Origin: Bubalus kerabau
Lineage: Eukaryota > Chordata > Mammalia > Artiodactyla > Bovidae
Reading direction: 5' to 3'
NCBI RefSeq assembly: GCF_029407905.1
Contig: NC_073634.1
Coordinates: forward strand, 29,029,501 to 29,093,500
DNA length: 64,000 nt
A program made the position numbers and the translations under genes. Shown one piece after another: positions 1 to 11,815 of this stretch. The notes below the pieces were generated by a model, which was not told the origin of the DNA, searched no databases, and saw only the letters and a list, made by a program, of their open reading frames with translations. How positions within the stretch are numbered: position 1 is the stretch's first letter; each line of letters opens with the position of its first letter.

Positions 1-447
1 TCTTGCTTCTTATATTATTTAAATATTTAGCATATTTTACAACTAAAATGTTATATAGTAGTTGGAAACTAGAATAAAATAATCATACTGTTATGCTTGT
101 TTCCTTGATCCTATTACTTCCTTTCCCCTTATTTTAGTAGCTCTCCCCCTATTATCACTATTTTATATCAGAAATGGAATTGATCATTTTAGTAAGTATT
201 TTTCTTAACCTTGCTATCTTTCTTGGTTTTGATTTGAGGTAATTTGGGTCTTTTTTTCTCCTATAATATCTTTATTAGAGCTATACTTTATTTTTTGAAT
301 TGGTTAAGTTAATAATCATTCACTCATTTTGAGAAATGCTCTCATAGGGGCTAGATATAAAACTTGGCTCTTGTATTTACAGTAGGGAATGGCAGGATAT
401 TTGATTGCTAAACTAAATTAGATTCTTTTTTCTTCTTATCCGTGTAG

Positions 448-518
448 CAAATCAATATGTGTGGATCAGAATAAACCTCTGTTTATCACAGCAGGATTGG
501 ATTCTTTAAGTCAGATAG
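448..518 (+). CDS. DYNC2LI1: DYNC2LI1 coding exon (fourth from last)
   Basis: Acceptor TAG at 445-447 and donor GT at 519-520. The first base completes an upstream codon. The frame then reads K-S-I-C-V-D-Q-N-K-P-L-F-I-T-A-G-L-D-S-L-S-Q-I and leaves one base (phase 1) that pairs with the next exon to form Gly. Confidence 0.9.
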
Positions 519-3500
519 GTTGGTGAACTTATTAAGATTATTCCATTTGTTTTAATTGCTTATTGATTTTATCCTACTGCCTGTTCACTTCATCTCCAAC
601 ATCTCCTAACCCTAACCACCGTTTCTGGTTTCATTATTATGGTCATCATGTCTTGTGTATTTATTTGTATACATTGTATTGATGCAGAATGCATCACATT
701 GACATATTTGTGATGAAAGGGGTGTTGGCATATGAGCGACTGATTTCTGATCTTTATACCACTAAAAAAAAATTGCATGTACTTTCTTTCCCTCACTGAT
801 TTCTAGGTACTTTTAAATTTTAGCTCCTTGGGTTTAGAAGAAAATCAGAAAGAGAGTAGTCAGGAAATTCAAAGCTATATATTATAAAAAATGATGAAAA
901 ATATAAGAGATTCAAGCGTTGGACTAACTCAAAAGAACACAGTTGCATTAACTAGGTATGCCTTAATTTTTTGTTATGTAAATACTTCATCTAATGGGAT
1001 GTTGGGATGTTTCCTATACTTATCCCTAGACTCACGAAGCAGAAGAAATTTCGAGAGTTTATATGGTCAAGCTCCCTGTCTTCTCACAGAAGTAATTTCA
1101 TTGTAGAGATTTTGGGGCCTAGCAACTCTGTACTCTGGGTTGGCATAGTTTGGTTTTAACACTAATGGACAGTGGTTCTCTTTTTTCCCACCCCCCATTA
1201 CTCTTACATGCTGAAGTTGACTTCAAATGTAGAGATCTTTGTCATGGGATTATAGATTGAAGGGGAATGAAAAGAACAGAGGTGTTAATGAGTGATTATA
1301 AAGACTGATTTTTATAATTATAACTGCCAACTTAATTTCATTAGCAGTGAGAATCACTGTGTGTAATGATAGAAATGCTGATGGAAATCTTTTGCCCCTG
1401 TAAGTAGTCAGAGGTCAGAAAAAGGTCGAAAAATACTGAATTTAAAAAATCATGGAGCTTGGACCTCATCAAAGTTAAAAACTTTTGCTCTTAAAAGCCC
1501 ATGTGAAAAGAATAAAAGGATATGCTACAATCTGGGAGAAATTTCGAACTACATGCTTTACAAAGGACTAGTATCTTGAATATATAACAGTAAAAAAAAA
1601 AAAATCCAATTCGAAAATATGTAAAAGATATGGCCAGATATTTTCATTATGGATATACGATAATGGCAAATAAGCACATGAAAAGATATTTAATAAATTT
1701 TATTACATGAAGGAAATGCAAATTGAAACTACATTGAGATATTACCACACACTTACCAGAATAGTTAAAAGGTAACACCAAGTGCTGGTGAGAGGATGTG
1801 GAGAAATTGGATCACTCATACATTGCTGGCAGGAATGTAAAATAGACACTCTTTTTCTTTTGAATTTTTTATTTTGTACTCTGGAGGAGGGCATGACAAC
1901 CCCCTCCAGTATTCTTTCTTGGAAAATCACATGGACAGAGGAGCCTGGTGGGCTACAGTCCATGGGGTCACAACGAGTTGGACATGACTGAAATGACTTA
2001 ACGTACATTAACATGTATTTTGTATCGGAGCATAGCTGATTAACAATCTTGTGACAGTTCCAGGTGAACAGCAAAGGGACTCAGCCATACGTGTGTCCAT
2101 TCTCCCCCAAACCCCACTCCCATCCAGGCTGCCACATGACATTGAGCAGAGTTCCGTGTACTAGACAATAGGTCCTTTTGGTTATCCATTTTAGATATAG
2201 CAGTGTGTACACGACCTTCCCAAACTCCCTAACTCTCCCCTTCCCTGAGCAATCATAAGTTCATTCTCTAAGTCTGTGAGTCTCTTTCTGTTTTGTAAGT
2301 TCATTTGCATTATTTATTTTTAGATTCCACATATAAGGGATATCATACAATATTTCTCCTTCCCTGACTTACTTTACTCAGTATGACGATACTGTCTAGG
2401 TCCATCCATGTTGCTGCAAATGGCATTATTTCATTCTTTTTAATGGCTGAGTAATATTCCATTGTAAATATATATACACCACATCTTTATCCACCCCTCT
2501 GTTGGTGGACATTAGGTTGCTTCCATGTCTGGGCTTTTATAAGCAGTGCTGCAGTGAACACTGGGGTGCATGTATCCTTTCAGACCATGTTTTTCTCCAG
2601 ATAAATGCCCAGGAGCGGGACTGCAGGGTCATATGACAGCTTTTTTTTCGTTTTTTAAGGAACCTCCATAGCAGCTGGTCAACCACTCTTGAAAACAGTT
2701 TGATGGTTTCTTATAGAACTAATCGTATAGCTACCATATGACCTAGAAATTGCACTATTTGACATTTACTTCAGAGAAATGAAAATGTATGTTCACATAA
2801 AAATCTGTACATAGATGTTCATGATATGTTTATTTGTAATAGCCCAAAAGTGGAAACAACCCAGACATCATTCAACAGGTAAATGGATAAACTGTGGTAG
2901 ATCCATACCATGGAATACTTACTACTCAGCAATGAAAAGGAACAAACTATTGATATATACAGCAACTTGGTTTACTCTCCAGAGAATTATACTGAATTTT
3001 AAAAGCCAATCAGAAAATGTTACAGTTCTATTTATATAAAATTCTGGAATGAAGAAATTTTAGAAATGTAGGAAAGATTAATGGTTGTCAGAGGTTAGGG
3101 ACAGAACTGTAGGTGGGGAGGGAGGGAGGGAGAGGGATTGAGAAGGAGGTGGGTTTGGTTATAAAAGAGCAACACGAGGGATCTTCCTGGGAATGAAACT
3201 GTTCAGTGTCTTGACTGTGGTAGTGGATACATGAACCTACAAAGGTGATAAACTTGTGTACAACTTAATACACACGCACACAAGTGAGGACAAGGAAGAA
3301 ATTTGGGAAATCTGGATAAGGGTGGTGGATTTGATCACTATCTTACCCACCAAAGTCGTAAGGAGGCCCTGAAAGATAGAGTGAAACAGTGAACAATGTA
3401 GATGCTAGCATAGAAAGAATGAGAAATCTCAGACTATGCATTGAAAATGTCCAAGAAGTGGCAGCGTATTTTCAAATTTTTCACATTAATTTTTAAGTTA

Positions 3501-6500
3501 TACAGGCAATGCATAAAGACATTCTCCTTATAAATCTTGCAATAGTACATATATGATCAAGTTTAATATTCCATTTTTCTATACATGTGAATGTGGTATA
3601 GAAAAAAGACTACTTGTTTTAATACAGTTGTATTATTCGGTGTCATTTTGAAGTTTTCCTTTTTTACTCAACACACCTTAGTGCTTTCTCCATATTAATG
3701 CGGCACATGGGTCTGTTGGGAACTTTGACTGCTGGATAGTGTTGCAGAGCATGGCTCTGCATAGGAATTTAGTTCACTGTGCTTCTATTGATGGACATTT
3801 CAGCTGAGGCCATTTTTTCACTAATACAAATAATGCGGCTCTGTGAAATCCTTAATGCATGTATGCAGGTATTTCTAAGATAAACACTCAAACTAGCATT
3901 TCTGGCTAATAGGATGTGATTTGTTGTATTTTACTAGTATTTACTAGCGCCACATTGCCCTCCAGCATAGCTGTCACAATTTGCATTCTATTCAACAGCA
4001 CATAAGAACATCTGTTTCCTTAAACATTCACAAACACATGAGAATGTCATATTTTCTACTTTTCCTGAGCATCTACTTAAGTGCATGGAAAGAGAATTAC
4101 AATTTACTCATTACTCTGGCTCCTCTCCCTCTGGTACTAGAATCTGTCCCAGTGGCCTTGTTACACTGGGTTGAGGTAAATTTTAATGATGATTATAGAA
4201 GAAAAGGAAATGAGTGATCTAAGATTTAAGTATCATCTGTTTTATTGATAGTAATAGTTTATAATGTTTTAGTCAATGCAGTCATTTGAATTAAAACTTC
4301 CAATTCCAGGACCCCCTCCTCTTCCTGATAATGACATTGGAAAGCTTCGTGCCCGTTCACCAATGGAACTGTGGAAAAAAGTGTATGAAAAGCTCTTTCC
4401 ACCAAAGGTATCTATTTCTCATTCTTTTAAAGCAAGAATTTTCAGCACTATTCAACAGTTGGGCTTCCCCTTGTGACTCAGCTGGTAAAGAATCCGCCTG
4501 CAATGCGGGAGACCTGGGTTTGATCCCTGGGCTGGGAAGATCCCCTGGAGAACGGAAGGGCTATCCACTCCAGTATTCTAGCCTGGAGAATTCTATGAAC
4601 CGAATAGTCCATGGGGTTGTAAAGAGTCAGACATGACTGAACGACTTGCGCCTTTTCGCTTTTGCTGTTATTCATCAGTTATTGGGAAATGTTCAAACAG
4701 GCCTATTATAGTAACTTTGTTTTCTACTTACTCAAATCAGTTAAACACTTGCTTAAAATCTACTGTATGTCTGACCCCTTGGGGCTGAAACAATGGGTAA
4801 GACACTTTTCTCACTCTGCTTCCAAACAGAGCTCTTTCTGGTTGTTAGAGAAGGGAGAAACAGTATCCAAGAGGGAGAGAGAACCTGGGGAATTTGAATT
4901 GGCCTTCAGTGGTGATGAAGGCTCAAAAGATCAGCCTTCACTGGCTGCCCAAGAAACAGGAACTTGGCTTGTGAGGTAGATGATGGTCATTGAAGGTTTT
5001 TGGTTATGAGCATGAAATGACTTAACAAATTGTGATTTCAGAGTATCAACACACTAAAAGATGTCAAGGACCCTGCACAAGACCCTCAATATGCTGAAAG
5101 TGAAGTTGATGAGATGAGAATTCAGAAGGATCAGGTATTATCCTAAACATTTATTTCATCTTGAGTTTTATCACAGAAATATACTTAGAATTCCATAAAT
5201 TTTTCTCAACTTATTTACTTAACTTTTTCCTTTCAAAATTATTTAAATAGTATATCTTCACTATTTATATATATATAAATTCTGATATGCATAAAGAAGG
5301 AACTAAAGATCACATAACATTCTACCACCCAGAGATGACTTAGTGTTCACATATGCTTTTTGGACTTTCCAGTATACTTTATGTGGAAGATGGGTAGTGA
5401 TTCTTACCTCGCTGTTGGGAAGACACTTCCATAATATTCTTTTATTTGTGGGATTATTAGAAGGTTTTGTTTTTTATTAGGACATTTAGATATATCCATA
5501 CTTTTCTTGGTGGCTCAGACGGTAAAGAATCTGCCTGCAATGTGGCAGACCTAGGTTCGATCCCTGGGTTGGGAAGATCCCCTGGAGGAGGGCATGGCAA
5601 CTCACTCCAGTATTCTTGCCTGAAGAATCCCCATGGACAGAGGAACCTGGCAGGTACAGTCCACGGGATTGCAAAGAGATGGACACGACTGAGCAACTAA
5701 GCACAGCAGCACACATACTTTTCTCATATCAGAAAGATTAAGGACTGCCTAATCTGAAAGCACACACTTGACAAAACCCAGGAACTCTCAGGAAAGTGAT
5801 TAAAAGTGGAGACTGCTTTCCATATATGTGCCCAGATAGCACTTTTTGTGATACACAGCCTGATATAAGAATGTAAGAGTTGGTAAATTTTTATCATGAT
5901 CCAATATTGAGATTTTCCCGGATCTCCTTTTAGTTTGATAAAGTGAGTCATTGTGAAGAATATAACCTTATATAAATAAGCACAGTAAATGAAACGCCCT
6001 GATCGCCTCTCAGGTGGGATTTGTAGAGCTGTGTAACTGTTGCTAGGACAAGCTGAACACAACCACCCACTGTGAGCAGGCACCAGGGCCTTTTCTTTTC
6101 TCAGCAGTCGCCTTTCACCTTCTGGGGCCCTAGAATAAGTAAGCAAAACATTTTAAGTACAGAAGACTTCTGAAAAACATGTCACGAATATTGAGAGGAT
6201 GTTGTAGCTGTAGCAAAGTGAGAGGCAAGTTGCAGGAACACTAAAATGATCTCATGTAACCCTCACTGTGTTTTGCAGCTTGGCTATAGAGATTAGTTGG
6301 AAGTCATCTCTGAATTAATATTTATCTAGGAGTTAGTGACTAACTGCCATTGTTGATAAGATTATCTGTTTATATTATACAGTGATCCCTTTTATACATT
6401 TATTATTAAAGGGCAAGAGTATTTCTGAGCGTCTTAAGGTTTCACATTCAAATCCATCATCCCTAACTGACCTAAAACCATATGAGTTTTGAGTAGAACT

Positions 6501-9500
6501 GGAAAGCAGCCCCACAATACCTGTATCATTCTTCCCTTGTATCTCACTAATTACCACATTCTCTGGACAAATTTTTTTTAGACTCACTTGAAAAGTTATA
6601 ATGTCCTAATTTTGCCTCTAAAGCAGTTTTATTCATGGTATTTTAGTAGATGAATTGATTTTAGTTTGCACATGTAGTACCCACCTCAGCTTTAAAAGTC
6701 ATGCTAATGATTAGCAGTTGATACTCAATTATTTTATACATGTTCACTTCCAAATTTTGACATTCTAATATCCACAACTTTATATATTCTTTCACGTTCT
6801 TCCAAAGCCGTTTCAGGGCCTTACATTGTTTCCAGTTGTCTACTGATAAACACAGAAGCTGACTTATGTGTGAGAAAACTCTCTGTAGATTAACTTTGAA
6901 AAACCCCTATCTCCTACTAAATATTTAACAATACATTTTCATTTTTTATATGGGCAAGATAGTCAATGCCACTTTTATTAACATAGCCTACAAAAGAATT
7001 CATCTGCCATAGGTGAAAATCTAGTCTACAGCTCTTTCTAAAAACACTGCCTTCTTGATCTTTTAATGATTATTGCTACGCTAACATTTTTCAGTGAAAA
7101 CAGCATTATAATCTTTAGATTTGATTTGCCTATTAGAAGAATAGCCATCTAAAAGAAATGTCTCATTCAAGGTTTCCATAATCACACAAAATTATGTCCC
7201 TACCTAAAAGCAACTGGTAAATACTTGACGTCTGTACTATGTGTCTGCATACCTTCAACCCAAAGAGTTACTGATTCTTGTACTTCCTAGGAAGAAAGAT
7301 GACATCCTATTTCACTGAAAATAATCCAGTTGCATATGAGTGGAGGGCTGGCCCTCGGTCTGTCTGAGTCCAGACGTGATCCTCCATATGACTCCCTCCC
7401 ATCCCCAAGTCTCATTATTAGTGGCTTAAATAATCAGGCATCAAACAAAAAGTGTGGTACCCTTAAGCTTTGGCAATGAAATCAGAGCACGCCACTTCTA
7501 AGATAGGCTAATTCGTGAGTCCCGTTCAGTTCCTCTAATACTGAGCCTTTAAAAAAGCCCAAGTCATGTAGAATCATCAGGCAAGAAAGATGTGTCCCTT
7601 TAAACCACACTGTACTTAAACCATACTTCTGTTACATTATTCTGCCAGTGAAAGGGGAGGCACTGAGACACAGTATTCCATAATGCTTTAAGTTCTTGAT
7701 AGTAGAGCGTGTCATTTATGACCACTGTCCAGAATCCCTTTTGCTCCCAGTCCCCACTGATGCATGAAGATCCTCACAGAGACTAAAATTAGTACCCCTG
7801 GTTTGAGGATCAACCTTAAGACCCCTTTTCACCTTTTCTGCAGACTAAATGTCTTTCCTAATCAGCTGTCTTTTGTCAGACTTGACATGGGCACCAGAAA
7901 ATAGTTCCTTGGTATTTACTATTTTTTAAAAGTCTTCCAGTTTTAAAGCACTCCTGATTTTAAGGGAGTCAAGTATAGAAAGCACTTGCTGAACCCTTCT
8001 ACCTCTTTTCTATATTTTTATTGTCAAAGCAAAAAAAAAATGGAAAAGGTTTGGGTAAACAGTTATTTTTAAGGTCTTCTTGGTTCAACCATACATATAC
8101 ATTTTGAATCCCTGTTTTCAAAAAACTCAACTTATTTATAATCCCTAGGCCTATAATTTAAACACAGACACACTGATTGATTTACATTGATTGATTTACA
8201 TGTTGGGGGGAAGTGTTTTTTACTGTCCTCTATTGAAGATGGTGTTTTAAGCATTATATATATTTATATTTGAAAACTTTAGAAGCTTTTAAGAAGCAGG
8301 GTAGAAACCCTTTTTGGTTTTGCTTTCTTTTTTAAAGTGACTCTCTAGAGTGGCCATGAAGAACTGTAGTGCAAAGAGAGCCCTCTTAGTTGCTGTTCCT
8401 TTAAAACATCATCACATAATGCTGAGGTCGCATGAGAGCAGTACTAAAGATCTAGTGAACACAGTGAGTTCTGTATCACGCCAGTTACTCTCCATCCTCC
8501 TCCTGGCATGGCTGAGGGACCAGCCCAGTTCTGTCACTTTACAGCTTACAGAAGGGAGAAACTACGAGCACAGAATCTCAGAGCAATGCCCTCACCATTA
8601 TTACCATTGGTAAAAATAATAATAATTCAGCACTTCCAATTAAAGGCAAAGTTTGTGATAACTGATTACTGTTTATTTTTTATGAGCTAACAATCCTTGA
8701 AACCATAAGTTACAGGTAAGATAACTGGTGAACTGAGTTAATGTCATTAAAAATAAACCAAGCTATAAAGACTACTTTGGAGTTAATACTATGGAAAAAA
8801 ATTTCTTCAAAGTCATTATAGTGTTTTGAAACTTTCAACATTTAAATTTTAATGACTTAGAATATACATATGAAAGAGATCATCTGCCATTTTTCTGAAA
8901 ATGAGAATGCAGTTTTCTTTTCTTAGCAACTATGAACTTCAGTTACATTAGGCAAAGGGCAGGGGTTGCCTGATCTTGCAGAGTAACCACTTTTTGCTTA
9001 TCTGAAACAATGATACACTTTGTACACTTAGACACTGAATAACATGGAAGAAGCCAGGAGACAATCCCCTTAGATGGTCCCTTTTGCATGTTAGTTGTCT
9101 CATGCAGGTTTTCCCACCTCCACTCAAGTTTATCTTTGTTTTATGAATTATAAAAGTAACATATACTCAATGGTGAAAAAAATCAAGACACAGAAGTATA
9201 TAATATAGAAAATGGGAGTGTCCTGCCATCTCTCCACCTAGCTGCCTTTCTCATTTGGCACATTCAGCACTATTATTTTTGTTGGCTGCCTACAAAGTCA
9301 GGCATCAGTGAGCACTGAGGTATTTAATCAGTCCTTACTGTGAGATATCTAAGCCATTTCCGATTGCATGCCAGTAGACAGTGCAGTGAATATCCTTCTG
9401 CTCTTCTCTATTGTGCTATATGATGGATGTCTAAAGGTATAATCACTGGGTCAAAGGATATGTACATTTTAAATATTGATACTTTGCTAACTTCAACCAC

Positions 9501-10135
9501 AATTTGATAAGAGTTGAACAGCAAATGTTTAAAAATAAGATCATTTTTATATTCTTAAAGTATGCATGAATGTGAAAGTCACTCAGTCGTGTCTGACTCT
9601 TTGTGACCCCGTGAACTATACAGTCCATGGAATTCCTCAAGCCAGAATACTACAGTGGGTAGCTGTTCCCTTCTCCAAGGGATCTCCCAATCCAGGAATC
9701 AAACACAGGTCTCCTGCATTGCAGGCATATTCTGTACCAGCTGAGTCACCAGGGAAGCCCAAAGCATGCATATAACAATGCCTAATTTTGTTACTTGAAA
9801 AACAATGTGTATGCACTATTTAGAATATAATTTTGTCTAAAATTTTAATTCATCTCCAAGTGCTACTTAGGCTACATAGATACTCTGAAGACTACATTTC
9901 TAGAAAATACATCCCGAGTATAGTCATTTATAAAGTAGTTGTCAAGAAATTTTGAGAGTGATAATACTTTTATAAAGGATACACTGTTATACCCCAAAAA
10001 TGCTAAGGCAGTTTTAAGGCTCCTAGTTTAAATTTTAAAGTTTTTTACTAGTAAAACATGTTTTTGTTTTAGGAACTGGAACAGTACAAAAGAAGTTCTT
10101 CCAAGTCTTGGAAACAAATTGAGCTTGATTCCTGA
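448..10135 (+). CDS. DYNC2LI1: DYNC2LI1, dynein-2 light intermediate chain 1 (3' end, last four coding exons)
   Basis: This gene encodes the light intermediate chain of cytoplasmic dynein-2, the motor for retrograde intraflagellar transport in cilia. Only the C-terminal part is in the window: coding pieces 448-518, 4310-4407, 5042-5134 and 10073-10135, all with AG/GT borders and phases that join in frame. They give about 107 residues ending ELEQYKRSSSKSWKQIELDS and a TGA, the ending I recall for the mammalian protein. Other recognisable stretches are CVDQNKPLFITAGLDS, NDIGKL, SPMELWKKVYEKLFPPK and EVDEMRIQKD. The Ras-like N-terminal domain lies upstream of the window. The last intron is about 4.9 kb. 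The gene is tail to tail with ABCG5, as in human. Nothing in these exons looks broken. Identification rests on remembered protein sequence and on synteny. Confidence 0.95.
1440..1853 (+). repeat. L1 LINE fragment, + strand, left half of a split copy
   Basis: The text matches the 3' part of L1 ORF2 (the GACCTCATCAAAGTT region, the 'fill the time with other work' stretch, then GGTGAGAGGATGTGGAGAAATTGG). It breaks off near 1853, where an inverted L1 is inserted, and resumes near 2685. Boundaries are approximate. Intron of DYNC2LI1. Confidence 0.75.
1854..2685 (-). repeat. L1 LINE 3' end, - strand, inserted in the + strand L1
   Basis: This is the reverse complement of an artiodactyl L1 3' UTR and ORF2 end. 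It has an edge rich in T on the left, then CAGCAAAGGGACTCAGCCAT, GGCTGCCACATGACATTG, ATGGCTGAGTAATATTCC and TGCAGGGTCATATGACAG. It interrupts an L1 lying the other way and itself carries a SINE fragment (1879-2015). Confidence 0.75.
1879..2015 (+). repeat. Bov-type SINE fragment
   Basis: The 3' half of a Bov-tA/Bov-A SINE (GGAGGAGGGCATG..., CCATGGGGTCACAACGAGTTGG). It is flanked by the direct repeat TATTTTGTA at 1870-1878 and 2016-2024, which looks like a target-site duplication within the surrounding L1. Confidence 0.8.
2686..3300 (+). repeat. L1 LINE fragment, + strand, right half of the split copy
   Basis: The sequence resumes the L1 ORF2 end (ACCACTCTTGAAAACAGTTTG, AAATGGATAAACTGTGGTAG, CATGGAATACTTACTACTCAG) and then an older L1 3' UTR. 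The right edge is uncertain. It includes a G-rich GGGAGGGAGGGAGGG run near 3115-3135. Confidence 0.7.
3470..4080 (-). repeat. Probable ancient LINE fragment (L1M-like, class uncertain)
   Basis: The degenerate text has the order typical of an old mammalian LINE 3' end read backwards: a TTTTTACTCAACA stretch, a 'CATATTAATGCGGC' stretch, 'GATGGACATTTCAGCTG' and a 'CACATTGCCCTCCAGCA' stretch. The family call is from memory and weak. Confidence 0.4.
4310..4407 (+). CDS. DYNC2LI1: DYNC2LI1 coding exon (third from last)
   Basis: The acceptor is CCAG at 4306-4309 and the donor GT at 4408-4409. The exon is 98 bases: two bases finish a Gly codon, then 32 codons end ...KLFPPK in phase 0. An upstream in-frame ATG at 4276 lies in the intron and is not a start. 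Confidence 0.93.
4461..4668 (+). repeat. Bov-tA SINE
   Basis: A tRNA-like head (GGTAAAGAATCCGCCTGCAATG, GGTTTGATCCCTGG) is followed by the Bov-A body ending AGAGTCAGACATGACTGA. Direct repeats flank it: TATTCAACAGTT at 4449-4460 and TATTCATCAGTT at 4669-4680 (one mismatch). It starts 53 bases after a DYNC2LI1 exon. Confidence 0.92.
5042..5134 (+). CDS. DYNC2LI1: DYNC2LI1 coding exon (penultimate)
   Basis: Acceptor CAG at 5039-5041, donor GT at 5135-5136. It is 93 bases, 31 codons, phase 0 at both ends. It reads SINTLKDVKDPAQDPQYA then ESEVDEMRIQKDQ, an acidic, probably helical tail segment. Confidence 0.93.
5508..5713 (+). repeat. Bov-tA SINE
   Basis: A full-length Bov-tA (GGTGGCTCAGACGGTAAAG ... 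GACACGACTGAGCAACTAAG). It is flanked by a perfect 11-base direct repeat, CATACTTTTCT, at 5497-5507 and 5714-5724. Last intron of DYNC2LI1. Confidence 0.93.
5725..9080. other. DYNC2LI1 last intron, mostly AT-rich sequence, nothing recognised
   Basis: No exon, RNA gene or clear repeat was recognised on either strand. Open frames here are short, lack splice-consistent neighbours and have no recognisable domain. Old, diverged repeats could be present below what can be seen by eye. Confidence 0.5.
9085..9550 (-). repeat. Probable ancient LINE fragment (L1M-like, class uncertain)
   Basis: Text such as 'ATAAAAGTAACATATACTC', 'CAGTGAATATCCTTCTG' and 'CACTGGGTCAAAGGATATG' follows the order of an old LINE 3' end in reverse, as at 3470-4080. 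The family is uncertain. Confidence 0.4.
9568..9760 (-). repeat. Bov-tA SINE, reverse orientation
   Basis: The reverse complement of Bov-tA: GTCACTCAGTCGTGTCTGAC at the left and GTCACCAGGGAAGCCC at the right. Flanking direct repeats are AAAGTATGCAT (9557-9567) and AAAGCATGCAT (9761-9771), one mismatch. Confidence 0.92.
10073..10135 (+). CDS. DYNC2LI1: DYNC2LI1 terminal coding exon
   Basis: The polypyrimidine tract and TTTAG acceptor (10068-10072) open 20 codons, ELEQYKRSSSKSWKQIELDS, and a TGA at 10133-10135. This is the expected C terminus. Confidence 0.95.
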   Translation, partial: ELEQYKRSSSKSWKQIELDS

Positions 10136-10365
10136 ACCTAATTCAACTGTAATGTAACCTCTTTCTTCTTTTCCAAATACAAGTAATATTTTATTAGTTA
10201 ATATTACAGTAATAAGGGGGGAAAGTTTAGATGTGTAATTTATTAAAGGAAAAGTGGAATTGTTTGTCTTAGTGCAACTCCTGAGATGCTTTTAAGTCTC
10301 TTAAAAAAATTGTATAATTACATGTAATATTTTTTAAATAAAAAGAATCTTTCAGGACCTACCTT
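10136..10365 (+). other. DYNC2LI1: DYNC2LI1 3' UTR with candidate poly(A) signal
   Basis: AT-rich sequence follows the stop. An AATAAA hexamer lies at 10337-10342, about 200 bases after the stop, and would place the cleavage site near 10360. No transcript evidence is available, so the end is inferred. Confidence 0.6.
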
Positions 10366-10619
10366 TAACCTGTTTTTAAGTAGTGTATACTTGGTTCAGC
10401 ATCTATAAGTTTCTGCTTATGTTTTCAGGAATATGAAATTGGGAGCATTTAGTAACAGTTGTAGGTATAAGGTTAAGCATTTATATTAGACACATTCCTT
10501 CTCTAAGGCATTCTCAGCTATGTCTGGTAGGAAAGTGGAATTGGGGCCACTTTCACAGGTATCATCATTTTACTCTAATGGTGAGGCACGAGAAGCATCT
10601 GAAGTATTTATTTAAAAGG

Positions 10620-11815
10620 CACATACCTGAGGAGCAGTTAGGATGGTGGTGTGGTAGGACGTGAAGCTCCCCTTTTCCCACAAATGCAAAAATACATCTA
10701 CATGTGGAAGGGTTCTTACAGAATATCTACTGAACACTGGCAGAATACCTCAGACTGCTGAAAGAGCAAGAAATCTCCAGGTAACCGGACAGGAAAAAAG
10801 ATTAAAAAGAAAATGAGAAAGGAATGGGTTGAGACCTGCACCCCTGGGAGGGAGCTGTGGAAGAGGAAGGGTTCCTGCACCCTGGGAAGCCCCCTCACCA
10901 GCGAGATCTGCCAGGACGGAAGGGGAGCTTCAGGGCCTCAAAGGAGAATGCAGCAGCCAGAATAGAAGAAAAACTGTACAGATGGTCTTGGTGGCAACCT
11001 GAAACACCAGTCTGCCAGTGTGGGCAGGGAAGTTGTTAGAACTCAGGCTTTCAGAGATCAGACCTGGAGAGAGGACTAAGATTGGCTGTGCAGAAACAGC
11101 CTGGGAGATGGTGTTGGAATCTAGTGTGACCACAACTGAGGGTGTGCATGGAGGAAGCCCAGGCCATCATAGAGGCCAGGTGTCATTGTCGGGGGGCGGG
11201 ATCCACCATTGTAGCCTTTTTCTTTGTGCACAAACTCACAGAGGGCAGGACCCCACCTGCGCTGTTTCCAGGGTTGGTGACAAACCACCACCACCTCCCT
11301 TGCAAACTCTAGCAGTGACCATGAACTGCCTCCACTCCCGCTGCATGCTCCAGGGGTGCATCTGAGCCGCCACCACCAAGACCCTCAGGACTGGGCACCG
11401 GCTGCTGCATCTGCACACTCCCTATCAAGGCGATAACAACCAGCACATGCTGAGGAAAGATACAACAGGCACCCACACACTAAAAACAGCCCTCATACCA
11501 AATATAGTAAATCCACACAAGCTAGACAAGGACACGCCAACATAAATAGCCCTTCAAGACAACAGTAGATAATTGTTTCTTCTAAACTCAAAGAAGTACA
11601 AGTAAAATGAAGACAGGAACCACTCCCAGGTAAAAGACAAGAGAATTCTCCTGAAAGAATAAATAATGAAACAGGCCTCTGCAGACTAATAGACACCAAT
11701 TTCAAAAAGGAGATAATGAAAATACTAAAGACACTAAGAGAAAAACAGAAAAAGAGTTACAAGGGAACACCTATAAGGCTATTAGCTTATTTCTGTACAG
11801 AAATATTGCAGGCCA
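10620..11815 (+). repeat. L1 LINE 5' region (5' UTR and ORF1-side), + strand
   Basis: The block begins with L1 5'-UTR-like text (TAGGATGGTGGTGTGGTAGG, GAAATCTCCAGGTAACCGGA), GC-richer than its surroundings. It runs into ORF1-type coding remnants (TTCAAAAAGGAGATAATGAA, AACACCTATAAGGCTATTAG). A younger L1 interrupts it at 11816. The exact subfamily is not known. Confidence 0.65.

Noticed and set aside
4276..4476. Possible start ATG at 4276 before the DYNC2LI1 exon
   Set aside because: The acceptor at 4306-4309 and phase agreement with the exon at 448-518 show that this ATG is intronic.
4461..4560. tRNA-like sequence in Bov-tA and CHR copies
   Set aside because: These are tRNA-derived SINE heads with altered arms, repeated many times in the window, and not tRNA genes.
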